From assembly GCF_011753055.1 (NCBI RefSeq), contig NZ_VWWJ01000007.1:186001-250000 (forward strand): a DNA stretch of 64,000 nucleotides, read 5' to 3'. The DNA comes from Burkholderia sp. Ax-1719 (GTDB lineage: Bacteria > Pseudomonadota > Gammaproteobacteria > Burkholderiales > Burkholderiaceae). The notes beneath the pieces were generated by a model, which ran no database searches, had not been told where the DNA came from, and saw only the letters and a list, made by a program, of their open reading frames with translations. Positions 34,362 to 43,490 of the stretch are shown here, one piece after another; position 1 is the stretch's first letter, and the number at the start of each line of letters is the position of its first letter. The position numbers and the translations under genes were made by a program.

Positions 34362-36857
34362 TTAAAAATCGGCAGACGCCGAAAGCCAGAACGTACGCGG
34401 CATCCCTGCAAACACATACCCCGTGGGATTAGCCTGCCAGTAATAACGGTTGAAGAGATTCGTCACGTTGGCGCGCAGCGTGACATCGTGGTTCGCAATA
34501 TGTGTGGTGTAACGCCCGCCAAGATCGACGCGCGTCCAGCTCGGTACGTGCTGAAGATTATCCTGGCTAACGTAGGCCTCACCCGTATAAATCACGCGTC
34601 CGGTCAGCGTAAAACCCGGCAGGAACGGCGTATCCCATTCCGCGCCAAGATTGGCCTGGAACGAAGGCGCGCCCAGCGCGTGATTGCCGTCGTACACGCC
34701 GCCCTGCGTATGCTGAAGTTTCGCATCGAGCCACGTCATACCGCCCACCACGCGCACGTCGCGCCCCACCTTGCCGAAACCCGAAAGCTCGATGCCGCGA
34801 TTGCGCTGCTCGCCGTCGAGGCTGTAGACCTTCGTAACCGGATCGACGATACCGCTTGGCACCTTGATCTGGAAAACGCTCAGCGTCGCGCCGAAGTTGC
34901 CGAGATCGAGCTTGGTTCCCGCTTCGATCTGCTTTGACTTGTACGGCGCAAATACCGCATCCGGATTCGATGCATCGGCGGGCGGCGACGATCCAGGTGT
35001 GAGCGCCTCGATATAGTTCGCGTAGAACGAGAGCTGATCCAGCGGCCGCACGACCAGCGCGAAAGACGGCGTCGCCGCTGTCTGGTCGTAATGGTACGAG
35101 GTCGCGCCGCTTGCGGCGTAATTGCTGCTGTCCACCCATTGCTGGCGCACGCCAAGCGTCAACTGCACGACACCGTCGAGCGCGGAGAGCGTATCCGCAA
35201 TCGCCACGCTGCGCAGCGTCTGCGAACTGTCCTTGGCCTCCGGCGACGAGGAAACCGGTTCGCCCAGCCCCGCTAGACGCACCGGCGCATAAATGTTGGT
35301 GAGGTAGCTGCCATACGTCGTCTGGCCGAGCCACGTTGTCTGCTGCAAGGAACTGCCGCTCAGCACCAGTTGATGGTCGATCGGGCCGGTGTGCAGACGC
35401 GCGCGAATGCCGGCTTCGGCAGAAACCGCATGCGATGTGCCCTGCTGATAACGCGAGGTCGAGCGCGCATCGCCTTGCGCATCGAGGATCGTCGCGCCCG
35501 GGTCTTCGAGCTTGTCGTAGCCAAACTGGTTTGCGCCGATCGCGCCAAACAGCGTCACGTTCGAGGTCAGATCGTATTCCACGCGCCCCATGGCCGTGAG
35601 GCTATGCGAGTTCGAATACGAAAACGTCTGCGCGAGGTTAATGGTCGGATCGGGCGCGCCCGGCATCGCGAAGCCTGCGAGCGGGGTGTAGCCGCGCGCG
35701 GCCGCACGCATGTAGTCGTCCTGATAGATCACATCGCCCGAGGCGCGCAGCCGCGTGCCGCGATAGTCGAGCCCAAGCGAGACCGCATTGCCGCGTCGCG
35801 ACTGTTCGTCGATTTCCGTATCGCCTTCGCGATGCGCCGCGTTCAGGCGGATCCCGAACGCATTGTCCGGTCCGAAGCGGCGGCCAATATCGGCGTGCGC
35901 GCCAAACACGGAATTCGATATGTATTCGCCCGTCAGGCGCGTGAGCGGCGCATCGTCGGCGCGCTTGGTCAAGACGTTGACGCTGCCGCCAATACTGCCC
36001 TGCGGCAGCATGCCGTTGAGCAGCGCGCCCGGCCCTTTGAGGATCTCCACGCGCTCGATGGGATCAGGACCAACGCGATAATCCGGCACCAGCCCATACA
36101 AACCGTTGAGCGACATTTCATCGTTTTCCACGCGCAGCCCGCGAATCGTGAGCGCGTCGTAGCGGTTGCTGCTGTCGATCGCGGCGCGCACCGAGGGATC
36201 GGTGGTCGTCAGCAACTCGGCGATGCTGGTCGATTGCTCGTCGCGGATCAGCTTCGAGGTATAGCTTGCGATGCTGAACGGCGTGTCCATGTAGTCACGC
36301 TCGCCAAGCAGACCGGCGCTCGCGCCGCGCGCGACCTGACCGCCCGCATACGGCGCGGTCACCGCGTCGCTGCCGCGCGCCGCGACCACGCTGACCGCAG
36401 GCAGCATCGCTTCGCCGGCGGCATCCGCAGACGGCCTGGCACGCAGCGAAAAGCTGCCGTCGGGCTGCCTGACGGCTTCCAGTCCTGTGCCCGCGAGCAG
36501 TCTGCGAAACGCTGCATCGACGGAATACGCTCCCACGACGCCATTGCCGGTTTTTCCCGCCGTCAGCTCGGCGGGCACGCTGATGAGCACGTCGGCCTGA
36601 TCGGCCAGTTCGTTGAGCGCGCCGGAAAGCGGCCCGCCGCGCACGTTGTATTGACGGCTATCGGACGCAGTGCGCGCCGTGCCTTGCGCCTGGGCCGACG
36701 ATACGGCGCCCGCCCCGGCAAGCGCGGCGCTCATCAGCGCGATGCTCATGGCGTTGAGAAGCGGTCGGCGTACGCTCGAACGAGCGTAGGTGTTGTGGGC
36801 GTCGGGGAATCGTGAATCGACCATCGGGCGGCGATGGCGGGGCTGCTGGCGATGCAT
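34362..36857 (-). CDS. TonB-dependent siderophore receptor with STN signalling domain (FecA-like)
   Basis: An 831-residue outer-membrane receptor. An extended signal region ends near SSAQA. The STN domain follows (YNVRGGPLSGALNELADQADVLISVPAELTAGK...LLAGTGLEAV), then the plug (DTPFSIASYTSKLIRDEQSTSIAELL, VERVEILKGPGALLNGM, INVLTKR-type block) and the 22-strand barrel ending FWLSASADF. The STN domain signals through FecR to a FecI-type sigma factor; both genes lie directly upstream on the same strand. It probably imports a ferric siderophore and induces its own operon. The plug and barrel are clearly related to the receptor at 38880. Confidence 0.93.
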   Translation of the reverse strand: MHRQQPRHRRPMVDSRFPDAHNTYARSSVRRPLLNAMSIALMSAALAGAGAVSSAQAQGTARTASDSRQYNVRGGPLSGALNELADQADVLISVPAELTAGKTGNGVVGAYSVDAAFRRLLAGTGLEAVRQPDGSFSLRARPSADAAGEAMLPAVSVVAARGSDAVTAPYAGGQVARGASAGLLGERDYMDTPFSIASYTSKLIRDEQSTSIAELLTTTDPSVRAAIDSSNRYDALTIRGLRVENDEMSLNGLYGLVPDYRVGPDPIERVEILKGPGALLNGMLPQGSIGGSVNVLTKRADDAPLTRLTGEYISNSVFGAHADIGRRFGPDNAFGIRLNAAHREGDTEIDEQSRRGNAVSLGLDYRGTRLRASGDVIYQDDYMRAAARGYTPLAGFAMPGAPDPTINLAQTFSYSNSHSLTAMGRVEYDLTSNVTLFGAIGANQFGYDKLEDPGATILDAQGDARSTSRYQQGTSHAVSAEAGIRARLHTGPIDHQLVLSGSSLQQTTWLGQTTYGSYLTNIYAPVRLAGLGEPVSSSPEAKDSSQTLRSVAIADTLSALDGVVQLTLGVRQQWVDSSNYAASGATSYHYDQTAATPSFALVVRPLDQLSFYANYIEALTPGSSPPADASNPDAVFAPYKSKQIEAGTKLDLGNFGATLSVFQIKVPSGIVDPVTKVYSLDGEQRNRGIELSGFGKVGRDVRVVGGMTWLDAKLQHTQGGVYDGNHALGAPSFQANLGAEWDTPFLPGFTLTGRVIYTGEAYVSQDNLQHVPSWTRVDLGGRYTTHIANHDVTLRANVTNLFNRYYWQANPTGYVFAGMPRTFWLSASADF

Positions 36858-37023
36858 ACGGCGTAGGTCCTCGGAATAACGGTGGTCTCGCGAGGCTCAT
36901 CGCTGGCGCATTTCAGTGACGCGCCCTGGCAGCTTCGATGAGTCCTCTTTCACCTGTTAATCGAACGAGGAACGAAAATGCGAACCGGTTGGGGAAAAAA
37001 TTTAAAAAGATCTTCGTCGAGCT

Positions 37024-38028
37024 TCAGCGCGGCCCGATGGTCGTCCACCACGGCAAAGGCTTGTGGACAGCAATCGGCAAATCGCGCGCGAGCATCGTCA
37101 GCACCTGATCCGGATTGCCGATCGGATAGCGCCCGACGACGCGCAAATCAGCCACGCCCGGATCGACGCCGAGATGGCCGTGCTCATAACGTCCCAACTC
37201 TTCGATCAGTTCAGCGAGCGTGATGTCGTCGGCGAGAATGACCCCACGCGACCAGGCTTCGCGCGCGCGATCCGCGATCGCCGCGGCGGATATGGCGTCG
37301 GCGCTGAAGGTGCGCTGCTGCCCCGCCTCCACGCGCGCCAATAGTCCCGTGCGAGTGCGGATCTGCACCGCGCCCTCGAAGACCGACAAGGCGGTGAACG
37401 ACGGCATCTGGCGCACTGCGAAACGTGTGCCGAGCGCCTGCAGTCGTCCGTTCTGCGTATCGACGTAGAACGGCCTGCCGCGTGCGTCCTTGCCGGTGTC
37501 GACGAGAATTTCGCCCTGTTTCAAGGTCAAGAGCCGACGCTTGTCGTCGTACTCGACATCGAACGCACTGGCCGTGTTGAGCCAGACCTGCGTGCCGTCC
37601 GTCAGTTCGATGGCGCGTTGTTCGCCAACGCCCGTGGCATAGTCCGCGCGCCACGCCACCACCAGATCCGCGAGCGGCGTGAGCCGGTAGCCAAACCATG
37701 TCGCAAGACCGCTGGCCCCCAGCGCGGCGAGTCCCGCGAGCACGCGGCGACGGCTGCCCGCCTGCTTCGCCGAGACGCGCAGCGCCGCGACAGCCGCATC
37801 GCGCTCGCCGTCTTCACGCGCGCGCAACGGCGCGAAGCGCTGGCTGATGCCTTCGATATGCGCCCATGCAAGCCGATGCTCCGGGCGTGCAGCCAGCCAT
37901 TCCCGCCAGGCGGCGCGACGCTCGGCGCTATCGCCTTCGGCGTGCAGCGCGGCGTACCAGTTAGCGGCCTGTTCGAGGCTCTCGAAGTCGGCCTTGGCGG
38001 CGTTGTCGGGGGTGTTCGCGGACGTCAT
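37024..38028 (-). CDS. FecR-family anti-sigma regulator
   Basis: A 334-residue inner-membrane regulator. The cytoplasmic N-terminal DUF4880 part (ESLEQAANWYAALHAEGDSAERRAAWREWLAARPEHRLAWAHIE) binds the sigma factor. One membrane helix follows (RRRVLAGLAALGASGLATWFG), then the periplasmic FecR domain (VGEQRAIELTDGTQVWLNTASAFDVEYDDKRRLLTLKQGEILVDTG) and a secretin-like end. It would pass the receptor STN signal to the ECF sigma factor encoded 13 bp upstream. Confidence 0.93.
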   Translation of the reverse strand: MTSANTPDNAAKADFESLEQAANWYAALHAEGDSAERRAAWREWLAARPEHRLAWAHIEGISQRFAPLRAREDGERDAAVAALRVSAKQAGSRRRVLAGLAALGASGLATWFGYRLTPLADLVVAWRADYATGVGEQRAIELTDGTQVWLNTASAFDVEYDDKRRLLTLKQGEILVDTGKDARGRPFYVDTQNGRLQALGTRFAVRQMPSFTALSVFEGAVQIRTRTGLLARVEAGQQRTFSADAISAAAIADRAREAWSRGVILADDITLAELIEELGRYEHGHLGVDPGVADLRVVGRYPIGNPDQVLTMLARDLPIAVHKPLPWWTTIGPR

Positions 38029-38041
38029 CGGGGCAAAGGTA

Positions 38042-38569
38042 TCAGCGCGAGAGGCCCGCTTCGATCAGGGCCAGGTGCAGCATGGCCTGCGCAAGGTACT
38101 TCTGCACCATGCGATCCGAGACGCCCAGCTCCTGCGCAATCTCGCGCGTCGATAGACCGTGAATCTGCGCCAGCATGAACGCGCTGCGCACCTTGTCGGC
38201 CAGGCGGCTGAGCGCCGCGCCAATCTCCATCAGCGTTTCGATGACGATGGCGCGATGCTCGGGCGACGGCTCATAAGGCTCGGGAAGCGCCGCCAGCGTA
38301 TCGAGCCACGCCTGCTCGACCTGCCGCCGACGCCACAGGTCGACACACATGCCCTGCGCCATGGTGCGCAGATACGCACGCGCCTCGCCGGGCTGGCCGC
38401 GCATGGCCGGCACCGGCCTGACGATCAGGCGCAGGAAGGCGTCATGGGCGAGATCCGCCGCATCTGCGGCATTGCCGAGGCGGCGGCGCAACCACGCCTG
38501 CAGCCAGTGATGGTGCGCATCGTAAAGCGCACCCACCTCACTCTGATCAGTGAGTTCGAAAGTCGTCAT
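38042..38569 (-). CDS. ECF sigma factor, FecI type
   Basis: A 175-residue sigma-70 family factor. Region 2 is LYDAHHHWLQAWLRRRLGNAADAADLAHDAFLRLI with ARAYLRTMAQGMCVDLWRRR. Region 4 is LADKVRSAFMLAQIHGLSTREIAQELGVSDRMVQKYLAQAMLH. It is the first gene of the sigma-FecR-receptor operon and should direct transcription of the receptor when FecR releases it. Fur-like boxes lie upstream at 38663-38679 and beyond, so iron starvation is the likely cue. Confidence 0.94.
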   Translation of the reverse strand: MTTFELTDQSEVGALYDAHHHWLQAWLRRRLGNAADAADLAHDAFLRLIVRPVPAMRGQPGEARAYLRTMAQGMCVDLWRRRQVEQAWLDTLAALPEPYEPSPEHRAIVIETLMEIGAALSRLADKVRSAFMLAQIHGLSTREIAQELGVSDRMVQKYLAQAMLHLALIEAGLSR

Positions 38570-38662
38570 TCAGCCACTCTTTCAAGACGATACGCGCGCT
38601 GCACGGCGACGCCCGGCAGCACGGGCAAGGGAGAGGGTCGATGCATATCGCATCCACAAAGC

Positions 38663-38679
38663 AGAATAGAAACTATTCT
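38663..38679. promoter_or_regulatory. Fur-like box before the FecI sigma gene
   Basis: AGAATAG AAA CTATTCT is a perfect 7-bp inverted repeat 94 bp upstream of the sigma factor start. With the flanking CATT it approximates the GAATGAGAAT-type Fur sites of Gram-negative iron genes. Confidence 0.55.
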
Positions 38680-38739
38680 CATTTACATGTTTTTGTCAAC
38701 CTGATTGCGAATCGTTCTCAGATTCCTTGACACAATCTT

Positions 38740-38758
38740 ACAAATGATAATAATTCTC
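38740..38758. promoter_or_regulatory. Fur box before the second TonB receptor
   Basis: ACAAATGATAATAATTCTC matches the 19-bp Fur consensus at about 14 positions. A further partial site (GCGAATCGTTCTC) lies at 38707-38719. The array sits between divergent iron genes, which supports Fur control of both. Confidence 0.65.
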
Positions 38759-38879
38759 GATTCCGCTATTCGCCAGACCTTTCCAAACGTCCGCCTGCGC
38801 AAGAGTTCCTAAGCCGACACGCACGTTGGCACCGCGCCGGCTCGTGCCAAAACAAGAATCAGAAACAGGAATGCAGATA

Positions 38880-41123
38880 ATGATCAGAAGTCCGAACCAT
38901 CATGTCGATCACCGTTTGGGCGAGGTGGTTTCGCGTTGCCTCACGACCAGACGGCGTACGCTGGCAACCCGCATGGCGCTGGCCGGCCTGTTGCATTGCG
39001 CACTGGCCGGCGCGGCGCACGCCGAGACATCGGGCACAGCCGACGCGGATTCATCGCCCAAAGAAACGCAGCAGACCTTACCCGCCGTTGTCGTCAAGGC
39101 GCAGGCCGCACCGGATGAACTCCCTGCCCCGTACGCGGGCGGACAGGTCGCGCAAGGCGGCAGGATTGGCCTTCTGGGCAACCAGAACGTGATGGATACG
39201 CCTTTCAGCGTGACGAGCTATACGTCGAAGCGCATTCAGGACCAGCAGGCCGCGACGCTCGCCGACGTGCTGAACAAAGATCCCTCCATTCGCTTCACCG
39301 GCCAGACCGGCGGCGTGACCGACTCGTTTTATATCCGCGGCTTCCCCATCAATGAAGGCAATGTGAGCGAATTCGCCTTCGACGGCGTGTATGGCGTCGT
39401 GCCGAACTATCACGTCTTTCCCGAGTACGTTGAACGCGTCGAAGTCATCAAAGGACCGGCCGCGCTGCTCTACGGCATGTCGCCCAATAGCGGGGTGGGC
39501 GGCGTCGTCAACATCGTGCCCAAGCGGCCGCTTGCGCAGGATCTCACGCGTGTGGGCGTCGATTACACCTCCGATGCGCAGATCGGCGGTCATGTGGATT
39601 TGAGCCGCCGCTTCGGCAATGAGCGGCAATTCGGCATCCGCTTTAACGGTCTGCATCGGCAAGGGGAAACGCCGCTGGACAACCAGCGCTCGCGCTCGGA
39701 TGTCGGCGCCTTGTCGCTCGACTATCAGGGCGGAAGGCTGCGCGCGACGCTCGATTTCATCGAGCAATACCAATGGATCGACGCACCGACGCGCCCCTTC
39801 CTGCTCGCCTCCGGCATCGCCGTGCCGCAGGCGCCTGACGGCGCGCGAAACGTCACGCAGTCATGGGGCTGGTGGAAGTCCCTTGATCAAGCGGTGTTGC
39901 TGCATTCGGAATACGATGCGAGCCAGCACATTACCGTTTTCGCCGATGCCGGCACGGCGAAAACCGATGTCTCGCGCCTCTCCGATCAGACACCGACCAT
40001 CCTCAACGCCGCTGGCGACACGCGCTCCACGCCGCAAAACTGGAAGTTCCAGGTGAATCGCTGGAGCGCCGATACCGGCGCGCGTGCGCACTTCGACACC
40101 GGCCCGGTTTCGCATGCGCTCACGCTTATGGCCGGTTTCTACGGCGACCGTATCGCCAATGGCAGCAATTCGGGCACGGCGATACTCTCGAATATCTACG
40201 CGCCGGTGGCCAGCCCACAGCAATACATCGCCGCGCCATCGCGCGTGGCCAAGGTATCTTCGTCGCAACTCTATGGCGTAGCGCTCGCCGACACACTGAG
40301 CGTACTGAACGATCGCGTGCAACTCACGGTCGGTGTGCGCCAGCAACAGATCCAGTCGGACAATTTCAATACCAGCACGGGCGTGAAATCCTCGTCCTAT
40401 GACAAGGGCGCAGTCACGCCGCTCGTGGGCGTCGTGTTCAAGCCGATCGAGCATGTTTCGCTATACGCGAATTACGTCGAGGGCCTGAGCCGCGGCGATA
40501 TTGCGCCAACCACCGCGTCCAACGCGGGCCAGGTGTTCGCGCCATACAAGGCGAAACAGGAAGAGGTAGGCGTGAAACTCGACTATCGCAGCATGATGGC
40601 CACCCTCGCCGCCTTCCGCATCACCAAACCGAGCGGCCAGCTTTACGGCACGATCTACTCGGTCGATAGCGAGCAGCGCAATCAAGGGCTGGAATTCACG
40701 TTCGCGGGCGAACCTGTGAAAGGCGTGCGATTGCTGGGCGGCGTGACGTGGCTCGACGCGACGCTCACCAAAACCAACAGCGCCGCTACGGTGGGCAATC
40801 GGCCTGTTGGCGTGCCGCGCTGGATGGCGAATGCGGGCGCCGAATGGGATCTGCCGTGGCTGCGAGGCCTGACGCTCACGGGCGGCGTCAATTTCACCGG
40901 TCAGGAATATTTCGATCAGGCCAACCGGCAATCAGTGCCGTCATGGACCACGGTCGATCTCGGCGCACGTTACACCACGCCGCTCTATGGACGGGCAACC
41001 ACCTTTCGCGCCGGCCTGCTCAATGCGTTCAATCGACACTACTGGTCGGGCGTTGCGTCGTACGGCACGATTTCACTGGGCGCGCCGCGCACGGTGTTCG
41101 CGTCGGCGACTGTGGACTTTTGA
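38880..41123 (+). CDS. TonB-dependent siderophore receptor (no STN domain)
   Basis: A 747-residue outer-membrane receptor. Signal peptide ALAGLLHCALAGAAHA; a TonB-box region near TLPAVVVKA; plug domain (DTPFSVTSYTSKRIQDQQAATLADVLNKDPSIRF, VERVEVIKGPAALLYGM, VNIVPKRP); barrel ending in VFASATVDF. It has a close paralogue in the STN-carrying receptor at 34362-36857 (shared PYAGGQVA motif and MDTPFS block) but lacks the signalling domain. ATG 38880 stands 9 bases after AGGA; ATG 38871 is an alternative. It probably imports a ferric siderophore under Fur control. Confidence 0.93.
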   Translation: MIRSPNHHVDHRLGEVVSRCLTTRRRTLATRMALAGLLHCALAGAAHAETSGTADADSSPKETQQTLPAVVVKAQAAPDELPAPYAGGQVAQGGRIGLLGNQNVMDTPFSVTSYTSKRIQDQQAATLADVLNKDPSIRFTGQTGGVTDSFYIRGFPINEGNVSEFAFDGVYGVVPNYHVFPEYVERVEVIKGPAALLYGMSPNSGVGGVVNIVPKRPLAQDLTRVGVDYTSDAQIGGHVDLSRRFGNERQFGIRFNGLHRQGETPLDNQRSRSDVGALSLDYQGGRLRATLDFIEQYQWIDAPTRPFLLASGIAVPQAPDGARNVTQSWGWWKSLDQAVLLHSEYDASQHITVFADAGTAKTDVSRLSDQTPTILNAAGDTRSTPQNWKFQVNRWSADTGARAHFDTGPVSHALTLMAGFYGDRIANGSNSGTAILSNIYAPVASPQQYIAAPSRVAKVSSSQLYGVALADTLSVLNDRVQLTVGVRQQQIQSDNFNTSTGVKSSSYDKGAVTPLVGVVFKPIEHVSLYANYVEGLSRGDIAPTTASNAGQVFAPYKAKQEEVGVKLDYRSMMATLAAFRITKPSGQLYGTIYSVDSEQRNQGLEFTFAGEPVKGVRLLGGVTWLDATLTKTNSAATVGNRPVGVPRWMANAGAEWDLPWLRGLTLTGGVNFTGQEYFDQANRQSVPSWTTVDLGARYTTPLYGRATTFRAGLLNAFNRHYWSGVASYGTISLGAPRTVFASATVDF

Positions 41124-41132
41124 ACCGTTCAA

Positions 41133-42056
41133 CTACGCGGCCGGCCTGGTCGCTGAAATCCAGGCCACGCGAGTGGCGGTTCGCATTTGCCCTTTGCCCA
41201 CTTCCGAGCGCATCACCTGCTCGAAGATTGCGCGCTCGTCCGCGCTGAATTGTTCGGCCATGCAGGTACGCAGCGTTGGCGCCCACGGAAAAGGCGTACT
41301 GTCCAGCAACGCATCCCACGTGTGACTGACCGGCGCGCCGATATCGATATGAAACTCCATATGGATATCGGCGAATCCCGCCTGCATGGCAAAGCTCACG
41401 AGATCGCGCTCGCTGAAATTCGTCATGGGCATGCGCGCGGTTTCGATTTCGGTATCGGGAAACTGCGTGCGTTTCCATCGATGCAGCAAGGCAAAGAAGC
41501 GGTTCTCCGGCGCGTCGCGCCCGGCTTCCACGAGCTTTCTGAGCGAACAGGTTTCGAAGGCTTCATCGCGACGAATGATCTCCGCCAGCGAAATCCGGCC
41601 ACCGGGTTTCAGAACGCGGAAAAATTCGCGGAACACGGCAGCCTTTTCCGGCAAATAGCCGATCACGGCGCGTGCCGTCACGGCATCGACCGAGGCATCG
41701 GCAATCGCCTCCAACGCTTGAGCGCCACACAGCGAAAACCGACACTGCGATGCCACGCCGCGCTCGCGGGCCTGCTCTTTCGCGTAGTCCAGCAAGCGCG
41801 GGGAAACGTCGGTCATATGCACGTGCACCTGTGCGCCCATCCGTTCAATCGCACGCAAGGGCACGGTGCCGTCGCCGCTACCCACGTCGAGCAGCGTCAT
41901 CCCCGGTTTCAATTGCGCATGATCGAGTAATCGGTCGACATCGCTTTCGATGCTGTCGAGCAATGCACGCCTGACTGCCTGCTCGCCGGAAAAGCGGCTT
42001 TCTAATAGCCAGTCCGCCCACAGGTCAGGGGCCGATGCCGTATCGAATGAATTCAC
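41133..42056 (-). CDS. SAM-dependent class I methyltransferase
   Basis: A methyltransferase of about 307 residues. The SAM-binding motif I is MTLLDVGSGDGTVPLRAIE, with HMTDVSPRLLDYAKEQA (motif II), ALEAIADASVDAVTARAVIGYLP and VLKPGGRISLAEIIRRDE (motif post-II/III). The frame is open to 42146; the GTG at 42056 (VNSFDTASAPDLWADW) looks more natural but its ribosome site is weak. The C-terminal half (AMQAGFADIHMEFHIDIG) resembles small-molecule methyltransferases. It faces the TonB receptor gene, 9 bp away, but no siderophore synthesis genes are present. Substrate unknown. Confidence 0.85.
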   Translation of the reverse strand: MNSFDTASAPDLWADWLLESRFSGEQAVRRALLDSIESDVDRLLDHAQLKPGMTLLDVGSGDGTVPLRAIERMGAQVHVHMTDVSPRLLDYAKEQARERGVASQCRFSLCGAQALEAIADASVDAVTARAVIGYLPEKAAVFREFFRVLKPGGRISLAEIIRRDEAFETCSLRKLVEAGRDAPENRFFALLHRWKRTQFPDTEIETARMPMTNFSERDLVSFAMQAGFADIHMEFHIDIGAPVSHTWDALLDSTPFPWAPTLRTCMAEQFSADERAIFEQVMRSEVGKGQMRTATRVAWISATRPAA

Positions 42057-42237
42057 AAATGGTTCCGCTTTGAAAATCGGGCGCGCCGCAATCTGCGTGG
42101 ATTCTCGTCGAGCAACACTTAGGACAACCTTAACCAGCATCACCATTGCAAGCTAAGCGTCAGCTAAGTTTCAAAGCGTAGGCTCACCTGAACAAAAGCA
42201 GTTTCAATTCTCAGTCGCCTTCGTCGTGGAGACGGTC

Positions 42238-43020
42238 ATGACATCCGAGTATTCAATGCAATCCGTGAATGGCCAGAACAAAGTGCCGGAAATCACGCTC
42301 TCCTTCTGGATTATCAAAATCCTCTCAACCACCGTCGGCGAAACCGGCGCGGACTATCTGGCGGTCAACGCTGGTTGGGGACAAGGCATTACGCGGATCG
42401 TCATGGGCGCGCTGCTGTGCGCCATTCTCGCGCTGCAGCTGGGATCGGGACGCTTGCGCCCCTGGCTGTACTGGCTTGCGGTCGTGCTGGTGAGCGTGGT
42501 GGGCACGCAGATCACCGACCTCCTCACCGACGGACTGGGCGTCAGCCTCTATCTGAGCACCGCGCTCTTCGCCGCCGCGCTCGCGGCGATCTTTGCGATC
42601 TGGTATCGAAGCGAAGGCACGCTGTCGATCCACACCATCGTTACGCGTCGGCGCGAATCGTTTTATTGGGCAGCGATCCTCTGCACCTTCGCTTTGGGAA
42701 CGGCCGCTGGCGATCTGGCAACGGAAGCCACGGGGCTCGGTTTCGCACGCGGCGTAATTATATTCGGTGTACTGATTGCCGTGACATGGCTGCTGTTTCG
42801 TGCCGACGTCAATGCCGTGGTGACCTTCTGGTTTGCCTATGTCCTGACCCGGCCATTTGGCGCAGCACTGGGCGACCTGCTGACTCAGGCACGAACTTAC
42901 GGCGGTTTGGGCCTCGGAGCGCAATGGACGAGCGCCCTTTTTCTCGCCGCGATCGTCGGCCTGGTCGCCACGGTGGAATTCAATGCACGACCACGTCGTG
43001 CCAACTCGCAGACCCCATAA
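42238..43020 (+). CDS. COG4705-type membrane protein
   Basis: A 260-residue membrane protein of the COG4705 family. The hallmark is a repeated segment: FWIIKILSTTVGETGADYLAVN at the N terminus, echoed by VVGTQITDLLTDGLGVSLY, FALGTAAGDLATEATGLGF and FGAALGDLLTQ, i.e. four G(E/D)xx(A/T)D-type repeats between eight hydrophobic segments. The function is unknown; family members have been linked to manganese or metal response in some bacteria. The start at 42238 follows CGTGGAGACGGTC. A small exported protein gene follows 11 bp downstream, probably in one operon. Confidence 0.82.
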   Translation: MTSEYSMQSVNGQNKVPEITLSFWIIKILSTTVGETGADYLAVNAGWGQGITRIVMGALLCAILALQLGSGRLRPWLYWLAVVLVSVVGTQITDLLTDGLGVSLYLSTALFAAALAAIFAIWYRSEGTLSIHTIVTRRRESFYWAAILCTFALGTAAGDLATEATGLGFARGVIIFGVLIAVTWLLFRADVNAVVTFWFAYVLTRPFGAALGDLLTQARTYGGLGLGAQWTSALFLAAIVGLVATVEFNARPRRANSQTP

Positions 43021-43031
43021 CCGGAGCCTCT

Positions 43032-43469
43032 ATGTCGATTCGATCCACTCTGCTGTTATCCGCCTGTGTTACGCTTCTTTTCGCCACCAGCGCGTGTTCT
43101 CGATCCACCGATTCCACTACTTCGAATGCAGGCGGCCAGTCAACGCAAACTTCCGTGGCCACTGCAGCCAGTGCGCCTTCACCGCTGGGCGATCTGGGAG
43201 CGTTTCGCACAATCGCTGCCGATGTCGCCGCCAAAGTAGAGAGCGGCGATCTGCCGGCCGCAAAAACCCGCATCAAGGATCTGGAGATCGCCTGGGATCA
43301 AGCCGAAGCCGGACTCAAGCCGCGCGCGCCCGACGACTGGCATCGCCTGGATAAGGCCATCGACCGGGCACTGGCTGCACTGCGTGCCGCGACGCCGCAA
43401 CCTGGCGATTGCAAGGATGCCATGCACGCGCTGATGAATACCTTCGATAGTTTGCAGCGCCGCGCGTAG
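43032..43469 (+). CDS. Small exported protein, possible lipoprotein
   Basis: A 145-residue protein. The hydrophobic N terminus MSIRSTLLLSACVTLLFATSAC ends at a Cys in a weak lipobox (TSAC). A Ser/Thr/Ala-rich linker leads to a helical domain (GDLGAFRTIAADVAAKVESGDLPAAKTRIKDLEIAWDQAEAGLKPRAPDDWHRLDKAIDRALAALRA). The spacing of this domain recalls small periplasmic helical-bundle proteins found next to COG4705 genes. The ATG at 43032 has CCGGAGCCTCT before it, 11 bp after the COG4705 stop, so the two are probably co-transcribed. Confidence 0.75.
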   Translation: MSIRSTLLLSACVTLLFATSACSRSTDSTTSNAGGQSTQTSVATAASAPSPLGDLGAFRTIAADVAAKVESGDLPAAKTRIKDLEIAWDQAEAGLKPRAPDDWHRLDKAIDRALAALRAATPQPGDCKDAMHALMNTFDSLQRRA

Positions 43470-43490
43470 TGCCGCGGGCGCGCACGCCGA

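Noticed and set aside
35370..36815. 481-codon plus-strand frame
   Set aside because: Antisense to the STN-type TonB receptor, whose plug and barrel motifs are clear.
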